The notes: generated by a model not told the origin, from the letters alone. Shown: positions 40,418 through 50,383, counted from the stretch's first letter. The stretch: DNA of 64,000 bases from CAIWHR01 sp963811685 (GCA_963811685.1 CAWESK010000018.1:62001-126000), one strand, 5' to 3'. Made by a program: numbers and translations.

Positions 40418-41334
40418 CCGCCCCGCCGGCGACCCTTGCCTGCTTTCTTTCCGGCGTCGGCATCGGCGGGCTCGTCCGGCCGCGCGGGCAGCGCCGATGC
40501 ATGCCCCAGCACGAGCAGGTATTCGCTGCGGTCGACGCCCGCGAGCGGCTCGGTCGTGATGCGCGCGAACATCTGCCCGGTTTCGCGCTCGAGTGTGGCC
40601 ACGCGCGCGACCGCGAGGCCAGGCGGATAGGTGCCGTCGATGCCCGAGGTGACGAGGAGGTCGCCCTGGCGGATGTCCGCGTTGGGCGACATGAAGCGAA
40701 GCTCCGGCAGATGGCCGGCGCCGGCGCCGAAGAGCACGCTCCGCACTCCGCTGCGCTGGACCTTGACCGGCACCGCATGGTCCTTGTCGGTAACGAGCGT
40801 CACTTCCGCCATGAACGGCAGCACGCGCGTCACCTGCCCCACGACCCCCTGCGCGTCGATGACCGCGTCGCCGGCGTTGAGATCCGCATCCGCCCCCTTG
40901 TTGACGAAGAGCTTCTGCGCGAACGGATCGCGGCCGGTGTAGAGCACCTCGACCACCGTGGCCGCCCCGCCGTAGCGCGGCCGCAGGTCGAGGAGCGCCC
41001 TGAGCCGTGCGTTCTCGCTGCTCGTGCTCGCCTGCCCCTGGGCAGCCGGAGCCTGCTCCACCAAGCGGCGCTTCAACGCCTCGTTCTCGCCGGCAAGCTC
41101 GCGTTGCGTCGCGAAATAGCTGCCGACGTACGCGATCGCTTCGCCCGGGACCTGCGCCGCGCGCTGCAGCGGATAGAGCACGATCGCGACCACGTGCCGG
41201 ATGTTCTCGAGGTAGCGGTAGCGGGTGTCGAGGAACAGCAGCGACAGCGAAATGAGGCCGAAGAATGCCAACCGCGCCAGCGGCGACGGCCCCCGATGAA
41301 AGAACGCGGGCGGCTCGACCGGGATGTGGCGCAT
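40414..41334 (-). CDS. mreC: Cell shape-determining protein MreC
   Basis: A 306-residue protein with an N-terminal membrane anchor (ARLAFFGLISLSLLFLD), a coiled coil (ELAGENEALKRRLVEQ) and two beta domains with DAQGVVGQVTRVLPFMAEVTLVTDKDHAVPVKVQRSG and TSGIDGTYPPGLAVARV. It links MreB to PBP2 at the inner membrane. A basic tail (KKAGKGRRRGG) ends it. Confidence 0.94.
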   Translation of the reverse strand: MRHIPVEPPAFFHRGPSPLARLAFFGLISLSLLFLDTRYRYLENIRHVVAIVLYPLQRAAQVPGEAIAYVGSYFATQRELAGENEALKRRLVEQAPAAQGQASTSSENARLRALLDLRPRYGGAATVVEVLYTGRDPFAQKLFVNKGADADLNAGDAVIDAQGVVGQVTRVLPFMAEVTLVTDKDHAVPVKVQRSGVRSVLFGAGAGHLPELRFMSPNADIRQGDLLVTSGIDGTYPPGLAVARVATLERETGQMFARITTEPLAGVDRSEYLLVLGHASALPARPDEPADADAGKKAGKGRRRGG

Positions 41335-41436
41335 GACCGTGTTTATGCGCAGGACAGAAGACGTTGCACGTCAGCGGGTAGTCGCCGGGTACGACGCTTC
41401 CGGCTCGCGCAACGACCAACGGGTTTGCACTTCGGG

Positions 41437-41599
41437 AACCCTTCGCAAAATCCCGGCGAGCGGCCCGAGAGCATCGTTGCAAATGAAGGCCCGCAGCGAG
41501 CCCCGAGATAGTACATAGACGTACAGCGAGGGGCGAGCCTCATTTGCCCAAGGAGCACGACAAAGCTATCGGGTCGCGCAGCCAATTTTGCGAAGGGTT
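41437..41599. repeat. 163-bp imperfect palindrome between mreC and mreB
   Basis: AACCCTTCGCAAAAT at 41437-41451 is perfectly inverted as ATTTTGCGAAGGGTT at 41585-41599. Further in, GCAAATGA...GGC and GCC...TCATTTGC also pair, so the element can fold into a long hairpin. The right end touches the mreB stop codon (41600). It resembles a miniature inverted-repeat or intercistronic palindromic element. No coding content. Confidence 0.72.
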
Positions 41600-42643
41600 C
41601 TAGTCGGAGGTGAAGATGGTGGAGAGCTTATCCATGTTCTCGAGCGCCTTCCCGCAGCCGCGCACGACGCACGTCAGCGGATCGTCGGCGACGATCACCG
41701 GCAGTCCCGTCTCTTCCATCAGCAGGCGATCGAGATCGCGCAGCAGCGCGCCGCCGCCGGTCAGCACCATCCCGCGCTCGGCGATGTCGGCGCCGAGCTC
41801 CGGGGGCGTACGCTCGAGCGCGCTCTTCACCGCCGAGACGATGCCGTTCAGCGGATCGGTGAGCGCTTCGAGGATCTCGTTGGACGACACGGTGAAGCTG
41901 CGGGGGATGCCTTCGGCGAGGTTTCGACCCTTCACTTCCATTTCCTTGACTTCGGAGCCGGGGAACGCGCTGCCGATCGTCATCTTGATATGCTCGGCCG
42001 TTGTCTCGCCGATCAACATGCCGTAGTTGCGGCGGATGTAGTTGACGATCGCCTCGTCGAACTTGTCGCCGCCGACGCGCACGCTGCCGGAGTACACCAT
42101 GCCGCCAAGCGAGATGACGCCGACTTCGGTCGTGCCGCCGCCGATATCGAGGACCATCGAGCCGATCGCATCCGAGATCGGCAGGTCGGCGCCGATCGCT
42201 GCGGCCATCGGCTCCTCGATCAGGAACACCTTCGACGCACCGGCACCCAGCGCCGATTCGCGGATCGCGCGCCGTTCGACCTGGGTCGACCCGCAGGGCA
42301 CGCAGATGATGATCCGCGGCGACGGCGAGAACAGCCGCGAGTCGAGCACCTTCCTGATGAACTGCTTCAGCATCTGCTCGGTCACGGTGAAGTCGGCGAT
42401 GACGCCGTCCTTCATCGGCCGGATCGCCGTGATGTTGCCCGGCGTGCGGCCCAGCATATGCTTCGCGGCGAGCCCGACTTCCTGGATCACGCGCTTGCCG
42501 TTCGGGCCGCCTTCCTGGCGGATTGCGACGACCGAGGGTTCGTTCAGCACGATCCCTTTGCCGCGCACGTAGATCAGCGTGTTGGCGGTGCCAAGGTCGA
42601 TCGCGAGATCGCTCGAAAAATAGCCTTTGAAGGACTGGAACAT
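41600..42643 (-). CDS. mreB: Rod shape-determining actin homologue MreB
   Basis: A 347-residue actin-fold ATPase. It begins MFQSFKGYFSSDLAIDLGTANTLIY (phosphate 1 motif); VLDIGGGTTEVGVISLGG is phosphate 2 and ADIAERGMVLTGGGALLRDLD the adenosine motif. The frame is open upstream, but ATG 42643 gives the family's standard length. First gene of the mreBCD-mrdA-rodA operon, separated from mreC by a palindromic element. Confidence 0.96.
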   Translation of the reverse strand: MFQSFKGYFSSDLAIDLGTANTLIYVRGKGIVLNEPSVVAIRQEGGPNGKRVIQEVGLAAKHMLGRTPGNITAIRPMKDGVIADFTVTEQMLKQFIRKVLDSRLFSPSPRIIICVPCGSTQVERRAIRESALGAGASKVFLIEEPMAAAIGADLPISDAIGSMVLDIGGGTTEVGVISLGGMVYSGSVRVGGDKFDEAIVNYIRRNYGMLIGETTAEHIKMTIGSAFPGSEVKEMEVKGRNLAEGIPRSFTVSSNEILEALTDPLNGIVSAVKSALERTPPELGADIAERGMVLTGGGALLRDLDRLLMEETGLPVIVADDPLTCVVRGCGKALENMDKLSTIFTSD

Positions 42644-42699
42644 GAAGTGCGGGCCCGAGGAGTTGCGGCGGCGCGGCAATGCCGGCGGCCGGGAGTCGA

Positions 42700-42750
42700 T
42701 TTGGAGCGGTGACTGCTCGAAAATATGACAATATGATACCCTATCACGTC
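42700..42750. promoter_or_regulatory. AT-rich divergent promoter region of mreB and gatC
   Basis: An island GAAAATATGACAATATGATA (42718-42739 area) stands out from the GC-rich surroundings between the mreB start (42643) and gatC start (42920). TATGAT is a good -10-like hexamer for the plus strand, and TTGTCA on the minus strand a weak -35. Exact promoters cannot be assigned. Confidence 0.35.
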
Positions 42751-42919
42751 ACGCCCGAGCACTGATTTCGAACGGAAAATTGCCGGGAATTGGGGAAAGC
42801 GGCCCCGAAGACCGCGATCCGGCCGATAACCGCCGATCGCCCCAGCCCGCCCGCCATGGGCTCGGCGCCGACGTCGCCGATACCGATTACCCGCTGCGCC
42901 GCCCGCCACCGCCACCACC

Positions 42920-43207
42920 ATGTCCCTCACCGCCGCCGACGTCCACCGCATCGCGCACCTCGCGCGCATCGAAATCGATGCTGCGCAGGCCGAGGAAGTC
43001 CGCGTGAAGCTCGATGCGATCTTCGCGATGATCAACGAGCTCAATGCCGTCGACACGAAAGGCGTGGTGCCGATGGCGCATGCGCAGGACGTCATGCTGC
43101 CGCTGCGTGAGGACCGCGTCACCGAGACCGACCAGCACACGCTCTATCAAGCGGTCGCGCCCGCGGTCGAGGACGGTCTGTATCTCGTTCCGAAGGTGAT
43201 CGAGTAG
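42920..43207 (+). CDS. gatC: Asp-tRNA(Asn)/Glu-tRNA(Gln) amidotransferase subunit C
   Basis: A 95-residue subunit that stabilises GatA and bridges GatA to GatB. LTAADVHRIAHLARIEIDAAQAEEVRVKLDAIFAMINELNAVDTKGVVPMAHAQDVMLPLREDRVTE is the full GatC pattern. First gene of the gatCAB operon; gatA starts 11 bases downstream. Confidence 0.95.
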   Translation: MSLTAADVHRIAHLARIEIDAAQAEEVRVKLDAIFAMINELNAVDTKGVVPMAHAQDVMLPLREDRVTETDQHTLYQAVAPAVEDGLYLVPKVIE

Positions 43208-43218
43208 TCGGCGGCTCC

Positions 43219-44695
43219 ATGACTCAAGCGACCATCGTCGAGCTCTCGCAAGCGCTGCACGCGAAGCGCCTGTCCGCCGTCGAGCTCACGCAATCGATGC
43301 TCGACCGGATCGCGAAGCACAATCCGGCGCTCAATGCGTTCGTCACCGTCGATGCCGACGGCGCGCTTGCGGCCGCGAAGGCCGCCGACGCGCGCATCGC
43401 GAAAGGCGACGCCGGACCGCTGACCGGCATTCCGATTGCGCACAAGGACGTGCTGATGACCGCCGGCCTCAAGACCACGTGCGGCTCGCGGATGCTCGAG
43501 AACTTCACCGCGCCCTACGACGCATTCGTCGTCGAGGGGCTGAAGCGCGCCGGCACCGTGCTCGTCGGCAAGACGAACATGGACGAGTTCGCGATGGGCT
43601 CGTCGAACGAAACCTCGTACTTCGGCCCGGTCAAGAATCCGTGGAACATCGAGTACGTCCCCGGCGGCAGCTCGGGCGGATCGTCGGCTGCCGTTGCCGC
43701 GGGGCTCGTCGCAGGCGCGACGGGCACCGATACCGGCGGCTCGATCCGGCAGCCGGCGTCGCTGTCCGGCATCTGCGGCCTGAAGCCCACCTATGGCGTC
43801 TGCTCGCGCTACGGTCTCATCGCCTTCGCGTCGAGCCTCGACCAGGCCGGCACGTTTGCGCAGACCGCCGAGGATTGCGCGCTGCTTCTGAACGCGATGG
43901 CCGGCCACGATGCGCGCGACTCGACGTCGCTTGACCGCCCGGTCGAGGATTACACGCGGCTCCTGCGCGAAAAGACGCGCGGCGCAGCCGCTCGCCGGAG
44001 TGCGCATCGGCCTGCCGAAGGAATATTTCGGAGAGGGCGTGGACCCTGACGTCGCCAGCGCGGTCGACGCCGCCCTCGGCGTCCTGCGCACGCTCGGCGC
44101 GACGACGCTCGACGTCGCGCTGCCGAACGTCAACCTGTCGGTCCCGGTCTACTACGTGATCGCACCGGCCGAGGCGTCGTCGAACCTGTCGCGCTTCGAC
44201 GGCGTGCGCTACGGCCACCGCGCGGCGAAGTACGACGACCTCCTCGACATGTACCGCAAATCGCGCGCCGAAGGTTTCGGCGCCGAGGTGAAGCGGCGGA
44301 TCCTGGTCGGCACCTACGTGCTCTCGCATGGCTACTACGACGCGTATTACCTCAAGGCGCAGCAGGTGCGGCGTTTGATCGCCGACGGCTTTCGCCACGC
44401 GTACGAGCACTGCGACGTCATTCTCGGGCCGACGGCGCCTTCGCCAGCCTTCAAGTTAGGTGCGAAGACGGACGACCCGGTAGAGATGTATCTGAACGAC
44501 ATCTTCACGGTCGCGGCGAACCTGACCGGCGCGCCGGCAATCTCGATCCCGTGCGGCTTCGACGGCCGCGGCCTGCCGATCGGTCTCCACCTGCAGGCCA
44601 ACTACTTCAACGAGGCGAGGATCCTCGACGTCGCGCACCGGTTTCAGCAGGTGACCGACTGGCATCGCAAATCGCCCGCGGGGTTCGCGCGATGA
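43219..44695 (+). CDS. gatA: Asp-tRNA(Asn)/Glu-tRNA(Gln) amidotransferase subunit A (frameshifted here)
   Basis: GatA hydrolyses glutamine to supply ammonia. The amidase signature with Ser-cisSer-Lys is seen in GGSSGGSSAAVAAGLVAGATGTDTGGSIRQP. One base is missing near 43980: the first frame ends in LLREKTRGA and the second continues QPLAGVRIGLPKEYFGEGVDPDVASAVDAALG to the normal end. The subunit is needed for making Asn/Gln-tRNA in many Betaproteobacteria, so this is most likely a sequencing indel. The stop overlaps gatB (ATGA). Confidence 0.93.
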
Positions 44696-46158
44696 GCTTC
44701 GAAGTCGTCATCGGCCTCGAGACGCACGCGCAACTGTCCACCGCGTCGAAGATATTCTCGGGCGCGTCGACGGCGTTCGGCGCCGCGCCGAACACGCAGG
44801 CGTCGGCGGTCGACATCGCGCTGCCCGGCGTGCTGCCGGTGCTGAACAAGGGCGCGGTCGAGCGCGCGATCCGTTTCGGGCTTGCCGTGGGCGGAGAAAT
44901 CAACCTGCGCAGCGTGTTCGCGCGCAAGAACTACTTCTATCCGGACCTGCCGAAGGGGTATCAGATCTCGCAGTACGAAATTCCGGTCGTGCAGGGCGGC
45001 TCGCTCCGGATTCCCGTCAAGGACGGCGAGAAAGTGGTCCGCCTCACTCGCGCCCATCTCGAGGAAGACGCGGGGAAGAGCCTGCATGAGCATGGCACGC
45101 AACTGAGTCACGGGGCGAGTGGCATCGACTTGAACCGTGCGGGCACGCCGCTGCTCGAGATCGTCTCGGAGCCGGAGATGAGCAGCTCCGACGAGGCGAT
45201 CGCGTACGCCAAGGCGCTGCACGCACTCGTCCGCTGGATCGGCATCTGCGACGGCAACATGCAGGAAGGAAGCTTCCGCTGCGATGCCAACGTGTCGGTG
45301 CGGCGCCCCGGCGCGCCGCTCGGCACCCGCTGCGAGATCAAGAATCTCAACAGCTTCCGCTTCATGCAGGACGCCATCGACTTCGAGGTGCGCCGGCAAA
45401 TCGCGCTGATCGAGGATGGCGGCACCGTCGTCCAGGAGACGCGGCTCTACGATCCCGACCGGCGCGAGACGCGCTCGATGCGCAGCAAGGAAGACGCGCA
45501 GGACTATCGCTACTTTCCGGATCCCGATCTGCCGCCGCTGGTGATCGACGAAGACTGGGTCCGGCTGATACAAGAGTCGCTGCCGGAACTGCCGCCCGCG
45601 ATGAAGGCCCGCCTGGTTCGCGATCACGGCCTCAGCGAGTACGACGCCGCACAGCTCACGATGGATCGGGACGTCGTCGATTATTACGAACAATCCGTGA
45701 AATCGTGGCAGCCAGGCGACACCCGAGCCCATAAGCTGATCGCCAACTGGGTACTGGGCGAGGTATCGGCGGCGCTCAACAAGGCAGAGCTCGACATCAA
45801 GCAATCGCCGGTGCAACCGGCGCAGCTCGTGGGCCTGCTCAAGCGCATCGCGGACAGCACGATCTCCGGAAAGATCGCGAAGGACGTGTTCGACTCGATG
45901 TGGGGCGGCGAAGCCAGCGGGGAAAATGCGGCCGACGCGATCATCGCGAAAAAAGGCCTGACGCAGATTTCCGATGCCGGTGCCATCGAGAAAATCGTCG
46001 ACGACGTCATCGCCGCGAATCCGGCAGTCGTCGCCGAATTCAAGGCCGGCAAGGAGAAGGCGTTCAATTCGCTCGTCGGCAAGGCGATGGCGGCATCGAA
46101 GGGCAAGGCCAACCCGGCGCAGGTCAACACCGTCCTGAAGAAGAAGCTCGGCGTCTGA
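44692..46158 (+). CDS. gatB: Asp-tRNA(Asn)/Glu-tRNA(Gln) amidotransferase subunit B
   Basis: A 488-residue subunit that phosphorylates and amidates the mischarged aminoacyl-tRNA. It begins MSFEVVIGLETHAQLSTASKIFSG with the signature HLEEDAGKSLHEHG and NRAGTPLLEIVSEPEMSSSDEAIAYAKALHALVRWIGICDGNMQEGSFRCDANVSVR; the C-terminal tail domain is Lys-rich. Coupled to gatA. Confidence 0.96.
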   Translation: MSFEVVIGLETHAQLSTASKIFSGASTAFGAAPNTQASAVDIALPGVLPVLNKGAVERAIRFGLAVGGEINLRSVFARKNYFYPDLPKGYQISQYEIPVVQGGSLRIPVKDGEKVVRLTRAHLEEDAGKSLHEHGTQLSHGASGIDLNRAGTPLLEIVSEPEMSSSDEAIAYAKALHALVRWIGICDGNMQEGSFRCDANVSVRRPGAPLGTRCEIKNLNSFRFMQDAIDFEVRRQIALIEDGGTVVQETRLYDPDRRETRSMRSKEDAQDYRYFPDPDLPPLVIDEDWVRLIQESLPELPPAMKARLVRDHGLSEYDAAQLTMDRDVVDYYEQSVKSWQPGDTRAHKLIANWVLGEVSAALNKAELDIKQSPVQPAQLVGLLKRIADSTISGKIAKDVFDSMWGGEASGENAADAIIAKKGLTQISDAGAIEKIVDDVIAANPAVVAEFKAGKEKAFNSLVGKAMAASKGKANPAQVNTVLKKKLGV

Positions 46159-46195
46159 GCGCCGAAGCCGCTCGGTGTTAAGCCGAACTTCCGGA

Positions 46196-46216
46196 CCGCC
46201 GCGGAGCGGCGGGCTT
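46196..46216. terminator. Hairpin between gatB and ettA ends
   Basis: CCGCCGCGGAGCGGCGG is a GC-rich stem-loop between the convergent stops of gatB (46158) and ettA (46224). The T tract is weak (CTTGT), so Rho-independent activity is uncertain. Confidence 0.4.
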
Positions 46217-46223
46217 GTCCTCA

Positions 46224-47888
46224 CTAATGCATCAGCGGCTTGTACCGGGGGCGATGCGGCCGCGCGCCTTCCTCACCCAGCCGCTTGCGCTTGTCGTCCT
46301 CGTACTCGTGGTAGTTGCCCTCGAAGAACACCCATTTCGAGTCGTCCTCGGACGCGAGGATGTGCGTCGCGATCCGGTCGAGGAACCAGCGATCGTGCGA
46401 GATCACCATCACGCTGCCGGCGAACTCGAGCAGCGCTTCCTCCAGCGCCCGCAGCGTCTCGACGTCGAGATCGTTCGACGGCTCGTCGAGCAGCAGCACG
46501 TTGCCGCCCTTCAGCAGCGTCGCGGCAAGATGCAGCCGTCCGCGCTCGCCGCCGGAGAGCGCGCCGACGTTCTTCTGCTGGTCCGGCCCCTTGAAGTTGA
46601 AGCGGCCGAGGTAGGCGCGTGACGGCATCTCGAAGCGCCCCACGGTCAGGATGTCCTGGCCGTTGGAAATCGCCTCCCACGCCGTCTTGTCGTTGGGCAA
46701 TGACTCGCGCGTCTGGTCGACGACCGCGAGCTGCGCCGTGTGGCCGATGACGACCTCGCCCGCATCGGGCTTTTCCTTGCCGGTGATGAGCCTGAACAGC
46801 GTGGTCTTGCCTGCGCCGTTGGGCCCGATCACGCCGACGATCGCGCCGGGCGGCACGCGAAACGACAGGTCGTCGATGAGGAGCCGATCGCCGAAGCCTT
46901 TCGACACGCTCTTGAATTCGATCACCTCGTTGCCGAGCCGCTCGGCGACGGGGATGAAGATCTCGGAGGTCTCGTTGCGCTGCTGGTGCTCGTACGACGA
47001 GAGCTCGTTGAAGCGCGCGATCCGCGCCTTGCTTTTCGCCTGGCGGCCCTTCGGATTCTGGCGCACCCAGTCGAGCTCCTGCTTCATCGCCTTGATGCGC
47101 GCCGCCTCCTGCTTGCCTTCGATCTCGAGACGCTGCTCCTTCTGCTCGAGCCAGGAGCTGTAATTGCCCTTCCACGGAATCCCGTAGCCGCGGTCGAGCT
47201 CGAGAATCCATTCGGCGGCGTTGTCGAGAAAGTAGCGGTCGTGCGTCACCGCGACCACGGTGCCCGGAAATTTCTGCAGGAACTGCTCGAGCCAGTCCAC
47301 GCTCTCGGCATCGAGGTGGTTGGTCGGCTCGTCGAGGAGCAGCATGTCGGGCTTCGACAGCAGCAGGCGGCACAGCGCGACGCGCCGCTTCTCGCCGCCC
47401 GACAACGTCGCGATCTTCGCGTCCCACGGCGCGAGCCGCAGCGCCGCGGCGGCGATTTCCATCTGCACGCCCGAATCCGCTCCGGACGCGGCAATGATCG
47501 CCTCGAGATTCGCCTGTTCGGCAGCCAGCGCATCGAAGTCGGCGTCTTCTTCGGCATACGCGGCGTAGACCTCCTCCAGCCGCTTTTGCGCGCCGAGAAC
47601 ATCGCTCATTCCTTCCTCGACCGCCTCGCGCACCGTCTTGGCCGGGTCGAGCTGCGGCTCTTGCGGCAGAAAGCCGATCTTGAGCCCCGGCATCGGGACG
47701 GCGTCGCCCTCGATCTCCTTGTCGACGCCCGCCATGATCCGCAGCAGGCTCGACTTGCCGGAGCCGTTCAGTCCCAGCACGCCGATCTTGGCGCCTGGAA
47801 AGAAGGAAAGCGATATGTCCTTCAGGATCTGCCGCTTGGGCGGGACCATCTTGCCCACGCGATTCATCGTATAAACGTATTGCGCCAT
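46224..47888 (-). CDS. ettA: Energy-dependent translational throttle ABC-F ATPase EttA
   Basis: A 554-residue ABC-F protein with two ATPase domains. Walker A boxes are GLNGSGKSSLL and GPNGAGKTTLF; signatures are LSGGEKRRVALCRLLL and LSGGERGRLHLAATLL. It binds the ribosomal E site and couples the first translation steps to ATP level. It begins MAQYVYTMNRVGKMVPPKR, the EttA N-terminus. A longer frame upstream joins the DUF4124 tail and is rejected as the start. Confidence 0.95.
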   Translation of the reverse strand: MAQYVYTMNRVGKMVPPKRQILKDISLSFFPGAKIGVLGLNGSGKSSLLRIMAGVDKEIEGDAVPMPGLKIGFLPQEPQLDPAKTVREAVEEGMSDVLGAQKRLEEVYAAYAEEDADFDALAAEQANLEAIIAASGADSGVQMEIAAAALRLAPWDAKIATLSGGEKRRVALCRLLLSKPDMLLLDEPTNHLDAESVDWLEQFLQKFPGTVVAVTHDRYFLDNAAEWILELDRGYGIPWKGNYSSWLEQKEQRLEIEGKQEAARIKAMKQELDWVRQNPKGRQAKSKARIARFNELSSYEHQQRNETSEIFIPVAERLGNEVIEFKSVSKGFGDRLLIDDLSFRVPPGAIVGVIGPNGAGKTTLFRLITGKEKPDAGEVVIGHTAQLAVVDQTRESLPNDKTAWEAISNGQDILTVGRFEMPSRAYLGRFNFKGPDQQKNVGALSGGERGRLHLAATLLKGGNVLLLDEPSNDLDVETLRALEEALLEFAGSVMVISHDRWFLDRIATHILASEDDSKWVFFEGNYHEYEDDKRKRLGEEGARPHRPRYKPLMH

Positions 47889-48016
47889 GGCGATTCCGGA
47901 TTGGCTTGCCGCGAAAGGGGCGCAATTATCGCAGGTACGGCCGCCGCGTGCCGCATCGCCGCGGACAAATGAAAAGGGCGGCCCGCGGGCCGCCCCGATG
48001 TCCGCCGGAGGTCCGA

Positions 48017-48773
48017 CTATTTTTTCTTGGAGGGAGGAGCTTCCCGCCGCCGGCGCCGCCTCGGGCAACGCGTTGACGTCGGAGAGAAGGGCCGCCTCGC
48101 CGCCTTTGGCCGCGATCAGCTCGTGCCAGCGCTTCTTGTCGGCGTCGTACTTGGCGTTGACGGCAATCACTTCCTTCTGCTTCAGCGCAAGCAGGTCCTC
48201 CTGCCGCGCAAGTTCGGTAGTTGGTGCGTCTCGAGCTCGCGCTCCATTGCCGCCGGCATCGGCTTGTTGGCGAATTCGGTTTTCTTCTTCGCCTCGAGCC
48301 CGGCCTTGCGCTTCGCGAGCTGCTCGCTGTACGCCTTCGACGACTGCACGACGCTTTCGATCGTCCGCAGCGAGCGGTTACGCGCGAGATCGATCTCGCT
48401 CTCGCTCGTGTACGACGACAAGAGCGCGCGATCCTTGCGGGCGATTTCCGCCTGGTCCTTCGCGAGCTGCTTCTGCCTTTCCTCTTCCTGCGCCTTCGCG
48501 CGCCGTTGCTCCGGCGTGGGCGCGGGCTCGGTCGCCTTGACCGGCACGCCCTGCTTGTTGAGCTCGATCCTGGCTTTGTTGACGTCCTCCGGCGGCATCT
48601 TGTCCGTGTAATGGACCACGCCCTTCTCGTCGACCCACTTGTACGTCGCGGCGTGCGCCGGGGCGCGTCGAGGACAGGAGCGCGAGCGCCGCCAGCGCGG
48701 CGCCGACCAGCGGAAGCGCGCGGCGAGTCCACTCGCCGTTGCATCCGCCAGCCGCGCGCTGCCGATTCGTCAT
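48017..48773 (-). CDS. DUF4124 exported protein (frame broken)
   Basis: Exported protein: signal region LPLVGAALAALALLSS, then (next frame) HAATYKWVDEKGVVHYTDKMPPEDVNKARIELNKQGVPVKA, the DUF4124 motif Y-K-W-x-D-x-x-G-x-x-x-Y-T-D, then a long helix rich in Lys, Glu and Ala ending APPSKKK. Frames change near 48670, 48225 and 48050, so at least three indels. It sits between pyrE and ettA on the minus strand. Confidence 0.72.
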
Positions 48774-48825
48774 TCGTCCTGCATCATTGTCCAACGTCAT
48801 TCTCCACTGCAGCGTTCCGTCCGTC

Positions 48826-49470
48826 TCAGCGGCGGACGCCGTACTGCTCGCGATACGCGCCCACGGCCTTTGCATGGTGAGCGAGCGGCGGTTGCGCGGC
48901 AATGAATCGCGTGAGGTCGTCCAGCGTCGCGATGGCCACGACGGGAATCCCGAACTCGTCCCGCAATTCCTGCACCGCCGACTTCTCGCCGCGGCCCCGC
49001 TCCAGACGGTCAAACGCAATCAGGACGCCGGCGGGGTTGGCGCCGTGCGCGCGCAGAAGCTCGATCGCCTCGCGCTTGGCTCCCCCGTCGGTGATGACGT
49101 CATCGACGATCAGCACCCGCCCGCGGAGCGGCGCCCCGACGATCGTGCCGCCTTCGCCGTGGTCCTTCGCTTCCTTCCGGTTGAAACTGAACGGCAGATT
49201 GTGCCCTTTTTCGGCAAGGGCGATCGCCGTCGCCGCCGCCAGGGTGATGCCCTTGTACGCCGGTCCGAACAGCTGATCGCACGCCAGGCCGGAGGCAAGC
49301 CACGCCTCAGCGTAATACCGGCCGAGCCGTTGCAGGCTCGCGCCGTCGCTGAAGAGCCCGGCATTGAAAAAATACGGGCTCGCCCGCCCGGCCTTGGTCA
49401 CGAATTCCCCAAAACGCAGCACGTCACGTGCCAACGCGAACGCGAGGAACTCCTGCCGAAAATCCGTCAT
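48826..49470 (-). CDS. pyrE: Orotate phosphoribosyltransferase
   Basis: A 214-residue enzyme that makes orotidine 5'-phosphate from orotate and PRPP (step five of pyrimidine synthesis). The PRPP loop is RVLIVDDVITDGGAKREAI, with the orotate site FNRKEAKDHGEGG and FGPAYKGITLAAATA. Intact. The DUF4124 gene follows downstream. Confidence 0.95.
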   Translation of the reverse strand: MTDFRQEFLAFALARDVLRFGEFVTKAGRASPYFFNAGLFSDGASLQRLGRYYAEAWLASGLACDQLFGPAYKGITLAAATAIALAEKGHNLPFSFNRKEAKDHGEGGTIVGAPLRGRVLIVDDVITDGGAKREAIELLRAHGANPAGVLIAFDRLERGRGEKSAVQELRDEFGIPVVAIATLDDLTRFIAAQPPLAHHAKAVGAYREQYGVRR

Positions 49471-49494
49471 CGTGCGGGTCGCTTTCTCCCGTCA

Positions 49495-49500
49495 ATTATA
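49495..49500 (-). promoter_or_regulatory. pyrE: -10 element of pyrE
   Basis: The minus strand reads TATAAT, 25 bases before the pyrE ATG, within CGTATAATTGACGGG. No good -35 match is visible upstream in the GC-rich sequence, so a promoter is likely but weakly defined. Confidence 0.45.
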
Positions 49501-49603
49501 CGCAGCACGCTCGGCGGCGGCCCGCGGGCCCGCGTTGTGTAAACTGCCGCCGGGGCCGGCATCAGGCATGGCTCGAAGCCAGGGCCGCGCGGCGGCATCG
49601 TCC

Positions 49604-50383
49604 ATGCGGGTCATCACTCTCAACGTCAACGGCATCCGCTCGGCGGAGCGCAAGGGCTTCGCGCGCTGGCTTGCGCGCGGCGAGCCGTGGGACGTCGTCT
49701 GCCTGCAGGAGATCAAGGCCGCGCGCGAGGACATCCCGCGGCCGCTGCACGCGCCGCGGCGTGCCCACGCGGCTTTCCATCCGGCGGAGCGCAAGGGCTA
49801 CGCCGGCGTCGCGCTGTATGCGAAGACGGCGCCGCGCATCGTGACGGGCTTCGGCAGCGCGGAGTTCGATGCCGAGGGCAGGTACCTGGAAGCGCACTTC
49901 GCCGAGCTGACCGTGATCAGCCTGTACCTGCCTTCGGGATCGAGCGGACCGCACCGCCAGGCGTCGAAATTCCGGTTCCTGGGCGAGTTCCTCCCGCATC
50001 TTGCCAAGCTGCGGCGCATGAAGCGCGAGATCATCCTCTGCGGCGACTGGAACATCGCACACAAGGAGATCGATCTTCGGAACTGGCGCGGCAACCGGAA
50101 GAACTCCGGCTTCCTGCCGGAGGAGCGCGAATGGCTGACGCAGGTGTTCGACGAAATCGGGTTCGTCGACGTGTTCCGCCGGGTGGACCCGCGACCCGAC
50201 CAGTACACGTGGTGGTCGAATCGCGGGCAGGCGTGGGCGAAGAATGTCGGCTGGCGCATCGACTACCAGATCGCGACGCCGGGCATCGCGGCGAAGGCGC
50301 ACGGCGCCTCGATCTACACCAGGCGCCGCTTCTCCGACCACGCGCCTCTCATTATCGATTACGACTATTCGCTGACGGCGTAA
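49604..50383 (+). CDS. xth: Exodeoxyribonuclease III
   Basis: A 259-residue DNA repair nuclease of the AP-endonuclease I family. MRVITLNVNGIRSAERKGFARWL, VVCLQEIKA (catalytic Glu), GDWNIAHKEIDLRNWRGNRKNSGF, and DYQIATPG with final FSDHAPLIIDYD (catalytic Asp-His) are all visible. It would cut DNA at abasic sites and degrade 3' ends. Divergent from pyrE; ATG 49604. Confidence 0.94.
   Translation: MRVITLNVNGIRSAERKGFARWLARGEPWDVVCLQEIKAAREDIPRPLHAPRRAHAAFHPAERKGYAGVALYAKTAPRIVTGFGSAEFDAEGRYLEAHFAELTVISLYLPSGSSGPHRQASKFRFLGEFLPHLAKLRRMKREIILCGDWNIAHKEIDLRNWRGNRKNSGFLPEEREWLTQVFDEIGFVDVFRRVDPRPDQYTWWSNRGQAWAKNVGWRIDYQIATPGIAAKAHGASIYTRRRFSDHAPLIIDYDYSLTA

Noticed and set aside
46224..48170. A 648-residue fusion of the DUF4124 tail with EttA
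   Set aside because: EttA homology begins at its own ATG (47888). The upstream part is the frameshifted end of the DUF4124 gene, so the fusion is an artefact of the indels.
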